Source: Aurantiacibacter marinus
GTDB taxonomy: Bacteria; Pseudomonadota; Alphaproteobacteria; Sphingomonadales; Sphingomonadaceae
Assembly: GCF_001021555.1 (NCBI RefSeq)
Contig: NZ_LDCP01000004.1
Location: forward strand, 124,001-188,000
Reading direction: 5' to 3'
Length of the DNA: 64,000 nt
Shown here piece after piece: positions 56,761 to 64,000 of the stretch (positions are counted from its first letter, which is position 1; every line of letters begins with the position of its first letter). Under the pieces are notes generated by a model. The model worked only from the letters and a program-made list of their open reading frames with translations. It made no database searches and was not told where the DNA came from. The translations under genes were made by a program, and so were the position numbers.

Positions 56761-59186
56761 AGGCTATGCGTTCCGGTAAGCGATTTGGGAGGTTCAACTA
56801 CGGCGAGCGCCGCTTCGGCTTCTTTGACATGACGTTTGACATCGACGAAACTGTCGGGCGTTACCGAGATTGAATCGATCCCGCATTCCACCAGAAAGCG
56901 CGCGAATTCAGGGTGATCGCTAGGGGCCTGACCGCACAATCCGACTTGGCAGCGGTGCCGGTGTGCCTCGGCGATTACATGCCTGATCATCCACTCTACG
57001 GCAGGATCGCGTTCATCGAATTGATCGGCCAGCAGATCGGAATCGCGGTCTATGCCAAGCGTGAGCTGGGTCAGGTCGTTGCTGCCAATCGAAAACCCGT
57101 CAAATCGCTGTGCGAAATCTCCTGCCAGCACGACATTGGACGGGATCTCACACATGACGTAGATTTGCAGTCCGTTTCCACCCCGCTCCAGCCCCTCTTC
57201 GGCCATGACGCCAAGCACTTTGTCAGCTTCTGCAACTGTGCGGCAGAAGGGGATCATGACCGCAACATTGGTAAAGCCAAGCTGTTCGCGCAAGCGGCTG
57301 ATGGCGCGGCATTCCAATGCAAAGCCTGCACGGTAAAGGTCGGAATAATAGCGCGACGCGCCGCGAAATCCGAGCATGGGGTTTTCTTCCACCGGCTCAA
57401 ACGCGCTGCCACCGATCAGGCTGGCATATTCATTGGTCTTGAAATCACTCATCCGCACGATGACGGGTCGTGGATGCGCGACCGCGGCAATTCTCGCCAG
57501 GCCGCGCGCTAGGTGATCGATGAAATAGTCAGCCGCCCGGTCATATCCCTTGGTGAGCGCCGCGATTTCAGCTTTCGCCTCGACGTCTTCCAGTGCCGCA
57601 GGATCAACCAGCGCCATGGGATGCACCCGAATTTCGTTGGCAATTACGAACTCCATCCGTGTCAGGCCAATTCCGTCGATGGGCAGGCGCCACCATCGCA
57701 TCGCTGCCGATGGCTCGGCAAGATTGAGCATCACCTTGGTGCGAGTATCCGGAACCTTGCCCAGGTCGAGAATGCGGACTGTGTAGTCCTCCTGGCCGTC
57801 ATAGATCGCGCCGGTCTCTCCGCCGAGGCAGCTTACCGTGACCATTTGGCCGTCCTCCAGCAAACGTGTCGCATCGGTCGCACCGACAATGGCAGGCAGG
57901 CCGAATTCCCGCGCCACGATAGCCGCATGCGAGGTGCGCCCGCCATGATCGGTCACAATGGCCGATGCCCGCTGCATGATCGGCACCCAGTCTGGATCGG
58001 TCGTACCGGTCACCAGAATTGCACCATCGACAAACCTGTCGATATCGGCGGCGTTCTCGATATGGCAGACCGTGCCGCTGGCGATGCCATGACCGATAGC
58101 CAGGCCGGTCAGGATGGGCGCGGCGCTGGCTGACATTGCATAGTCTTTCAATGTCGCTGTCTTGGCTCTTGATTGCACCGTTTCAGGGCGTGCCTGCACG
58201 ATGAAGAGATCGCCGGTCAGACCATCCTTTGCCCATTCCATATCCATCGCGCAGCCGTAATGATCTTCAATAGCGACCGCCCATCGCGCAAGCTGGAGCA
58301 CCTCTGCGTCTTCCAGCACATAGCTGCCGCGCTCCTCAGGGGTGGTTTCGATATTTTTTGTCGGTCCGTCCGCTTTTTCGGCATAGATCATCTTGATCGC
58401 CTTTTCACCGCGCTGGCGGGCGATAATGGGCACGAGCGAAGTGTCATCGAGCAATGGCTTGAACACCTGCCAGCTATCGGGATTGACCGCGCCCTGAACG
58501 ATATTTTCACCCAGTCCCCAGGTGGCATCGATCAGGACTGTTCCGGGAAAACCGGTTTCGGTATCGATCGAGAACATGACGCCCGAGCCCGCAAGATCGG
58601 CGCGCACCATCTGTTGGACACCGATGGACAGCGCCACCGCCGCGTGTGCGAAGCCATGCGCCTCGCGGTAACTGATTGCCCGGTCTGTGTAGAGCGAAGC
58701 AAAACATTCGCGGCAGGCATTCAGTAGCGCTTCTTCCCCGGCGATATTGAGGAAGGTTGCCTGTTGCCCGGCAAAGCTGGCTTCGGGCAAATCTTCTGCC
58801 GTGGCGCTAGAACGTACGGCGACCGGTGGCTCTGCCATTCTAACCCGCCCGGACAAGTTGCGGTAACCCGAACAGATGGCTTGTTCGAGTTCCTCCGGCC
58901 ATGTTCCTCCCGCGATTGCAGCGCGAATTGCGTGACCAGTTTCTGCAAGGCTCGCATCACCACAGGACAGGGCCTCCAGATGGTCAGCCAGCAGCTGTTC
59001 CAATTGGTTGTGCGCCAGATAGAGGCGGAATGCGTCGGCCGTTGTGGCGAAACCCGGAGGTACTGCAACGCCCTTGGGCATTAGCGCACCGATCATTTCC
59101 CCAAGCGATGCGTTTTTGCCCCCGACCAGCGCGACGTCAGCTCTGCCCAATTCAGCGAAATCCAGTACCAGGGGTGACCCCATCAT
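56757..59186 (-). CDS. ppsA: Phosphoenolpyruvate synthase
   Basis: This 809-residue enzyme makes PEP from pyruvate and ATP. The start is one of two adjacent ATGs (59186 or 59183) that overlap the previous stop, with AGGAG upstream; a longer frame to 59498 lies in the preceding gene. The order is an N-terminal ATP-binding domain (GGKNASLGEMIGAL, VAVRSSATAEDLPEASFAGQ), a swivelling domain with phospho-His in GGRTSHAAIVAREFG, and a C-terminal PEP-binding barrel (VMCEIPSN, SIGSNDLTQLTLG, GLCGQAPSDHPE). It forms an operon with pfkB downstream and the large glycosidase upstream. Confidence 0.95.
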   Translation of the reverse strand: MMGSPLVLDFAELGRADVALVGGKNASLGEMIGALMPKGVAVPPGFATTADAFRLYLAHNQLEQLLADHLEALSCGDASLAETGHAIRAAIAGGTWPEELEQAICSGYRNLSGRVRMAEPPVAVRSSATAEDLPEASFAGQQATFLNIAGEEALLNACRECFASLYTDRAISYREAHGFAHAAVALSIGVQQMVRADLAGSGVMFSIDTETGFPGTVLIDATWGLGENIVQGAVNPDSWQVFKPLLDDTSLVPIIARQRGEKAIKMIYAEKADGPTKNIETTPEERGSYVLEDAEVLQLARWAVAIEDHYGCAMDMEWAKDGLTGDLFIVQARPETVQSRAKTATLKDYAMSASAAPILTGLAIGHGIASGTVCHIENAADIDRFVDGAILVTGTTDPDWVPIMQRASAIVTDHGGRTSHAAIVAREFGLPAIVGATDATRLLEDGQMVTVSCLGGETGAIYDGQEDYTVRILDLGKVPDTRTKVMLNLAEPSAAMRWWRLPIDGIGLTRMEFVIANEIRVHPMALVDPAALEDVEAKAEIAALTKGYDRAADYFIDHLARGLARIAAVAHPRPVIVRMSDFKTNEYASLIGGSAFEPVEENPMLGFRGASRYYSDLYRAGFALECRAISRLREQLGFTNVAVMIPFCRTVAEADKVLGVMAEEGLERGGNGLQIYVMCEIPSNVVLAGDFAQRFDGFSIGSNDLTQLTLGIDRDSDLLADQFDERDPAVEWMIRHVIAEAHRHRCQVGLCGQAPSDHPEFARFLVECGIDSISVTPDSFVDVKRHVKEAEAALAVVEPPKSLTGTHSL

Positions 59187-62100
59187 GCTTCTCCTGCTTG
59201 GGCGAGATCGCGGGTCCGCATCACAACCTTGCGGGTCTTTCCGGGACCGGGAAATTCCACGAAGGCACCATCGCATGGCTCGCCGTCCACGCTCATCGCG
59301 AAGGTTCGGTCTTCGCCTACGTGCTCCACCACAATTACGATTGCCGCATCTCCGCGGCGGAAAGTGGCCCGGTAACCTGGCCATGCAGTCGGTAGGGCCG
59401 GCGCGATATGCAATCCGCCTCCACGCATCGTAATGCCGAGTATTCCTTCTACGCCCAGCCGCCATGTCCATGCGGCAGCGCCGGTGTACCAGCTCCACCC
59501 GCCCATCCCGCGGTGCGGTTCCACACCGCCAATATCGGCGGCGATGGCATAGGGTTCGGTGCGGTAAGTCTCCGCGTCCTCCGGCGTTGCCACACGCTTC
59601 ACCGGACTGAGCATGTCGAAAATCTCCAGCGCCCCGTCACCGTCTCCTTGCTGGGCGAAGGCAAGGCCGAGCCATGCGGCGGCGTGCGAATATTGCCCGC
59701 CGTTCTCGCGAATTCCGGGGGGATAGGCCTTGATGTATCCCGGATCACGCGGGCCCTTGTCGAATGGCGGCCACAACAGCCGCGCCAAGCCCGCTGTGTC
59801 GTCGATCAACTCCTCCTTGGCGCAGTGCAGCGCCCGGCTGACGCGTGCGGGATCAGCTCCGGCAAAAGCGGCCCAGCTTTGCGAGATCGAGTCGATCCGG
59901 CATTCCTCTTCCGTAGCAGAGCCCAGGGGGTTACCCGCATCGTCGAACGCGCGCCGGTACCAGTCGCCATCCCAGCCGGCATCTTCGGCATTTTGCCGCA
60001 ACCGGTCCGCCCTGGCCTGCCAGAAATCAGCCTCCGCCTTATGATTACGTTGGCGGTGGATATCCGCCATCATCGCCGCAGTCAGGGAAACGAACCATGC
60101 TAGCCAAACGCTTTCACCGCGCCCCTCGCGGCCAACGCGGTCCATTCCGTCGTTCCAGTCACCGGCACCGATCAGCGGCAGTCCGTTACGGCCATAATCG
60201 ACGCGCTCCAGCGCACGCTCGCAATGTTCAAGAATGGGCGCGCGTTGATCCGTGCGTTCAAATTCGGAATAGCGGTCCTCCTCGTCAGCGCGCAGCTCGG
60301 GTGCCGTCAGATAGGGCACCTTTTCTTCCAGGATGGAAAGGTCGCCCGTCGCGCGAACATATGTCGCGACAGCGTAGGGAAGCCAAACAAGGTCGTCGGA
60401 ACAGCGTGTGCGCACGCCGCGCCCTGCCGGCGGGTGCCACCAGTGCAGCACATCACCTTCTTCGAACTGATGGGCGGCGCATTCGAGAATGTGAGCGCGA
60501 ACTCTTTGCGGATCAAACGGCAGCAGGGCGAGCATGTCCTGCAATTGATCGCGATAACCGTAGGCACCGCTCGCCTGGTAAAAACCGCTACGTGCCAGAA
60601 TGCGTGATGAAAGACTTTGATAAATCAGCCAGTTGTTGACCATCAAATCGAAAGCGGCGTCCGGCGTTTCAACTTCTACCCGGCCAAGCAGATCAGACCA
60701 GGCCTCTGCCACCTCAACGCCGGTTCCCTGCCACTTCGTGCCCTCGCGCCAAAGCTTTGCCAACGCGGCAGCTTCATCCCGATTGGCCCCTTCACCAAGG
60801 ATGAACGCTATCTCCTTCATCTCTCCGGCCGCCAGATCGAGATGGATCTGACAGGCGCCGCACGGATCCTCTCCAGTCGCCTGCGTGCCCGCCAACCCCC
60901 AGCGCGACAGCGCCTCTGGCTGTGCCAGATCTCCTTCGCGCCCCAAAAATTCACAGCGATCCGTCGTGAAGCCATGTGGCTGAACAGTGGCCGTGAGAAA
61001 AGCCGCGCGCCCGGCAAATTCAGCGTTCCAATGACTCTGCGCAAGGATCGCCTGCGCGTCCGCGTCGAAAGTGCAGGTGATATGTCGCCGTGCAGTTCCG
61101 AACAGCGAACCCATCAACCATTCGGCATAATAGGTTGCCGTTATGCGCCGCGCTCGGTCGCTCAGATTGCGCACCCGGAGCCGGACGATCTTGACCGGGT
61201 TGCCGGGTACGATCCAGACGCTCTGCTCCTGTTCAAGTCCCTGCGCAGTGGTGCGCCATGTGGAGCAGCCCCGGCCATGACGAATCTCGCATGGTGCATC
61301 TGTGCGGGCTGCACCCGGTGTTATCGTCCAGACCAATGCGCTTTCCTCATCGCGCAGATAAAGCACTTCGCTAGGGCGATCATTGACGGGATCGTTGGTC
61401 CACGTAGTGAGCCGCTGCTCTCCGCTGTTAATGCTCCAGCTGAAGCCGCCGCCTGCTTCTGTAACCAAGGTTCCGAAATTTTCATTGGCCAGCACGTTGA
61501 TCCACGGCGCGGGAGTGGTCTGGCCGGGACCGAGCCGGATCACATATTCCGACCCATCACAGCTGAATCCGCCAATGCCATTGTCGAACAACAGTTTTTC
61601 CGACGTATCGAGGACATTGCCGTCCTGCGATTCCGGCGGCAGCGTCGGGATGATCGGGGGCAGGCGTCCGCCTGTTTGCCGGCCTTGCTCCAGTTGCGCC
61701 GCGATAGACCTCCCGTCATCGTCAAGCACCACCGCTGCGACAGTTTCCAGCAGCCGTACATGCTGCGCTCCGACCTGATCGCTGAACAGCAAATGGATGC
61801 CGCCATTCCGGCCAAGCATATCATGCGCGCCGATGCTGGCGAGCAAGTCCGCCAGTTCTCCTGTGAACGAAGCGGCGTATGATGATCCGCTTGTTTGCAA
61901 AAGCACCAGATCTACCGCAAGGCCGCGGCTGCGCCAGAACTTGTGGGCGCCGCACAATTCCTCAACCAGCCTGTCTTCTACGCCGGTCACCCGGAGCAAG
62001 ACAATCGGCAGATCGCCCGATAGCGCCATCGGCCACAATTGCCGCTGCCCCCATTCATTCGCCCGCAGCAAATGCTGGCCAGAGCGCAAGCCGGAATGCG

Positions 62101-64000
62101 GATAGACAAGCGCGGAAGCGAGCGACTGTATAACCGGAAGCAAATCCGGCGTTATGCGCGCCCCGTGGGCGGAATGTGCGGCATCGATGGCAGCATCCCG
62201 CATGAGCCAATCCACCGCTCCGAGTGACGCATACCGCGCCGCGATTTCGAGCGCGGAACTGCTCGAAGCTCCGGCAATCGTGATGAAGCACATCTCGCGC
62301 CGTTCGCCGGGCGCCAAAACAATCTCGGTCTGCAAGGCCATGATCGGATCAAGCGTGAAGCCGATTGACCCATCAAGCGGTTCGCAAGCGCCACGCGGAT
62401 CAGAATACGTTCCCCCGCGCCCGAGGAAAGCCCGCCGGTCCGCACTGTAGCTGAGGTTATCAAGCGGGCCATCACCGTCGATGGCATAATGCAGGATCAC
62501 AGGCGGAGTATCTTCGGGCCGGCGCGGGCGCCGCCGGATCATCAGCCCGCCAAGCCGCTCGATAAACTGGCTACTGACGAAAAGCTTGCTGAACGCAGGG
62601 TGCCGTTCATATTCGAGCGGCGGCGCAAGCACGGTTTCAGCATAGCTGGTGACCCGCAATTTGCGCAGTCTGTCGCTTTCATTGACGAAGCTGACCCGGC
62701 GAACCTCGATATCGTCACCGCCGCCGATCGCGATTTCAAGCTTGTGATCAATCTGGCGGATCCGGCTGTGGAACTCGGCGCAATGGGGCGAAAAAATTAT
62801 CTGGCTTTCATCTGCGACCTTGCCTGTCGGTTGACGGGTAATGGACCACGTCGCTTCTGCCTCCTCCTCGTGAATATAAATCCACAAGCCTTCCGCGTCG
62901 CGGGTCGAGTCAGGAATAAACCGCGTAAGTGCCTGCCCGTGCCATCCAAGACCACCACCGCCGCTATCGGAAATGCAGCTCGACAGCCTGCCATTGCCCA
63001 GCACAAGCGCCTGCGGATAAGCCGAAAGTTGCGGGGTCCATACATGGTATTCTGCCACCGGTGTGGACGGACCGGTATTCTCTAGATTGTCCAGCCGCGG
63101 CAATTCGGGTGGCAAGTCATGCGGGATGCGTTCGCTCAGCAGCAATGACACCAGACGCATTTGCGGATCCCGGGAAAAGCGGGCAACCATCACATCATCC
63201 GTCAATGCATTGGCAATTGCACAGAGCAGCATGCCTTGGTGGTGCGCCATATATGCGATCACAGGCGTGAATGCCGCGTCTTCGCGTTTGCGCTCAGGCG
63301 TGAAATCCAGCGCTTCCCACAGGCCGTAACGCCCCTCCGCACCAAGCGCCGAAATTGCCCGAAGATTGGCGGCGGCCTGTCGCGGCGCAATCGCCAGAGC
63401 CAATGCGGACGCGTAAGGCGCGATGACGTGATGGCGTGCAAGACCGCGTCTCAGCCCGAGACCCGGCGTGCCAAATGCCTGATAGCGGTACCGGTGTTCT
63501 GGGTCACGTTCGGCATAGGCGGATTCAGAGACCCCCCACGGCGTTCCATTTGCGCGCCCCTGAAGGCGCTGCACCGCAACGGCTATACGCTCGCTTTCTT
63601 CCAGCAGGCTGTTCGAGCCGCTGCGAAGAAGCAGTCGCGGCATGAGATATTCGAACATCGATCCATTCCACGACAGAAGCGCCAGCCCGCCAGCCGCCCG
63701 TGTGACCGGGCGTTCCAGATGGAACCAGTGTTCCAGCGGCACATCGCCTTTCGCGATCGCAAAGAAGCTGGCCAGCCGCGCTTCCGATGCCAGCAGGTCG
63801 TACCGGTGCATGTCGATCTGACCGGTGCTTATGTTGTAACCGAGGAAGAACAACTTCCGCTGCCTGTCGTAAAGCCAGGCGAAGTCCATCGACCATGCGA
63901 GCGCTTCAACCTCGGCGGCCAGCGCGTCGAACTCGCCATTTGCGTCCCCGTCCGCTGAAAGATCACGCTGCATATCGGTGATATGGTCGCCAAGCCGCTC
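59183..64000 (-). CDS. GH94-type phosphorylase / cyclic beta-1,2-glucan synthase-like giant protein, N-terminus beyond window
   Basis: At least 1605 residues are visible and the frame is open at base 64000, so the N-terminus is missing. The first part (to about 250) resembles the glucoamylase-like domain of cyclic beta-1,2-glucan synthases (FLGYNISTGQIDMHRYDLLA, SWNGSMFEYLMP, YMAHHQGM). Next come carbohydrate-binding beta-sandwich domains in two copies. The C-terminal half is a GH94 (alpha/alpha)6 barrel with the general acid in GAGDWNDGMDRVG. The C-terminus ends in a small beta domain. Whether it has the N-terminal GT84 transferase domain cannot be seen. It is cotranscribed with ppsA and pfkB. 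Confidence 0.88.
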   Translation of the reverse strand, partial: ERLGDHITDMQRDLSADGDANGEFDALAAEVEALAWSMDFAWLYDRQRKLFFLGYNISTGQIDMHRYDLLASEARLASFFAIAKGDVPLEHWFHLERPVTRAAGGLALLSWNGSMFEYLMPRLLLRSGSNSLLEESERIAVAVQRLQGRANGTPWGVSESAYAERDPEHRYRYQAFGTPGLGLRRGLARHHVIAPYASALALAIAPRQAAANLRAISALGAEGRYGLWEALDFTPERKREDAAFTPVIAYMAHHQGMLLCAIANALTDDVMVARFSRDPQMRLVSLLLSERIPHDLPPELPRLDNLENTGPSTPVAEYHVWTPQLSAYPQALVLGNGRLSSCISDSGGGGLGWHGQALTRFIPDSTRDAEGLWIYIHEEEAEATWSITRQPTGKVADESQIIFSPHCAEFHSRIRQIDHKLEIAIGGGDDIEVRRVSFVNESDRLRKLRVTSYAETVLAPPLEYERHPAFSKLFVSSQFIERLGGLMIRRRPRRPEDTPPVILHYAIDGDGPLDNLSYSADRRAFLGRGGTYSDPRGACEPLDGSIGFTLDPIMALQTEIVLAPGERREMCFITIAGASSSSALEIAARYASLGAVDWLMRDAAIDAAHSAHGARITPDLLPVIQSLASALVYPHSGLRSGQHLLRANEWGQRQLWPMALSGDLPIVLLRVTGVEDRLVEELCGAHKFWRSRGLAVDLVLLQTSGSSYAASFTGELADLLASIGAHDMLGRNGGIHLLFSDQVGAQHVRLLETVAAVVLDDDGRSIAAQLEQGRQTGGRLPPIIPTLPPESQDGNVLDTSEKLLFDNGIGGFSCDGSEYVIRLGPGQTTPAPWINVLANENFGTLVTEAGGGFSWSINSGEQRLTTWTNDPVNDRPSEVLYLRDEESALVWTITPGAARTDAPCEIRHGRGCSTWRTTAQGLEQEQSVWIVPGNPVKIVRLRVRNLSDRARRITATYYAEWLMGSLFGTARRHITCTFDADAQAILAQSHWNAEFAGRAAFLTATVQPHGFTTDRCEFLGREGDLAQPEALSRWGLAGTQATGEDPCGACQIHLDLAAGEMKEIAFILGEGANRDEAAALAKLWREGTKWQGTGVEVAEAWSDLLGRVEVETPDAAFDLMVNNWLIYQSLSSRILARSGFYQASGAYGYRDQLQDMLALLPFDPQRVRAHILECAAHQFEEGDVLHWWHPPAGRGVRTRCSDDLVWLPYAVATYVRATGDLSILEEKVPYLTAPELRADEEDRYSEFERTDQRAPILEHCERALERVDYGRNGLPLIGAGDWNDGMDRVGREGRGESVWLAWFVSLTAAMMADIHRQRNHKAEADFWQARADRLRQNAEDAGWDGDWYRRAFDDAGNPLGSATEEECRIDSISQSWAAFAGADPARVSRALHCAKEELIDDTAGLARLLWPPFDKGPRDPGYIKAYPPGIRENGGQYSHAAAWLGLAFAQQGDGDGALEIFDMLSPVKRVATPEDAETYRTEPYAIAADIGGVEPHRGMGGWSWYTGAAAWTWRLGVEGILGITMRGGGLHIAPALPTAWPGYRATFRRGDAAIVIVVEHVGEDRTFAMSVDGEPCDGAFVEFPGPGKTRKVVMRTRDLAQAGEA

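Overview
The window looks like a chromosome segment of a sphingomonad-type alphaproteobacterium (Erythrobacter/Novosphingobium-like). The reasons are: GC-rich coding with little intergenic space, two large TonB-dependent receptors, Rieske oxygenase catabolism, a FixL/FixJ pair and a full glycogen operon. This placement is an inference from gene content. I saw no tRNA, rRNA, IS element, integrase, CRISPR array or origin.

Region 1 (about 1-19.6 kb) is a catabolic cluster around a TetR regulator. A leftward unit encodes a TonB receptor, a lipoprotein with cytochrome c plus PQQ propeller domains (polyvinyl-alcohol-dehydrogenase-like) and an acyl-CoA dehydrogenase that leaves the window. Divergent from it are a Rieske oxygenase and two small ABM-type monooxygenases. 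A second leftward unit encodes two SDRs, a second Rieske oxygenase and E1-alpha, E1-beta and E2 of a 2-oxoacid/acetoin-type dehydrogenase. A third SDR, the TetR gene, a ThuA-like protein, a family III CoA-transferase, a DUF35/thiolase-like pair and an AhpD-like protein complete it. The same palindromic operator (AAAAnCA, 8-base centre, TGnTTTT) lies in four promoter regions, so the region is probably one TetR regulon. The substrate is not evident.

Region 2 (19.6-34.8 kb) holds an ABC-F ATPase and a leftward glycogen operon, glgP-glgB-glgC-glgA-pgm-glgX, with malQ divergent. Most junctions overlap by 1-4 bases, three of them at GTGA.

Region 3 (34.8-48 kb) holds an SGNH hydrolase, a DASS transporter, a TonB receptor followed across a strong hairpin by an M14 peptidase, a CHASE2-adenylate cyclase facing a TPR/FecR pair, and a SulP transporter with a small methyltransferase.

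Region 4 (48.3-64 kb) looks like a low-oxygen or energy-stress cluster: a double-domain universal stress protein, FixJ, a heme-PAS FixL, an L,D-transpeptidase, Hsp20, an AI-2E-family permease, a zinc alcohol dehydrogenase, a PfkB kinase, PEP synthase and a very large GH94/cyclic-glucan-synthase-like protein cut by the window end. A shared motif (ATWTGCGTASTTAC or its core) lies 50-75 bases upstream of usp, adh, hsp20 and possibly the L,D-transpeptidase, in the same orientation each time. It is a candidate site for the resident FixJ.
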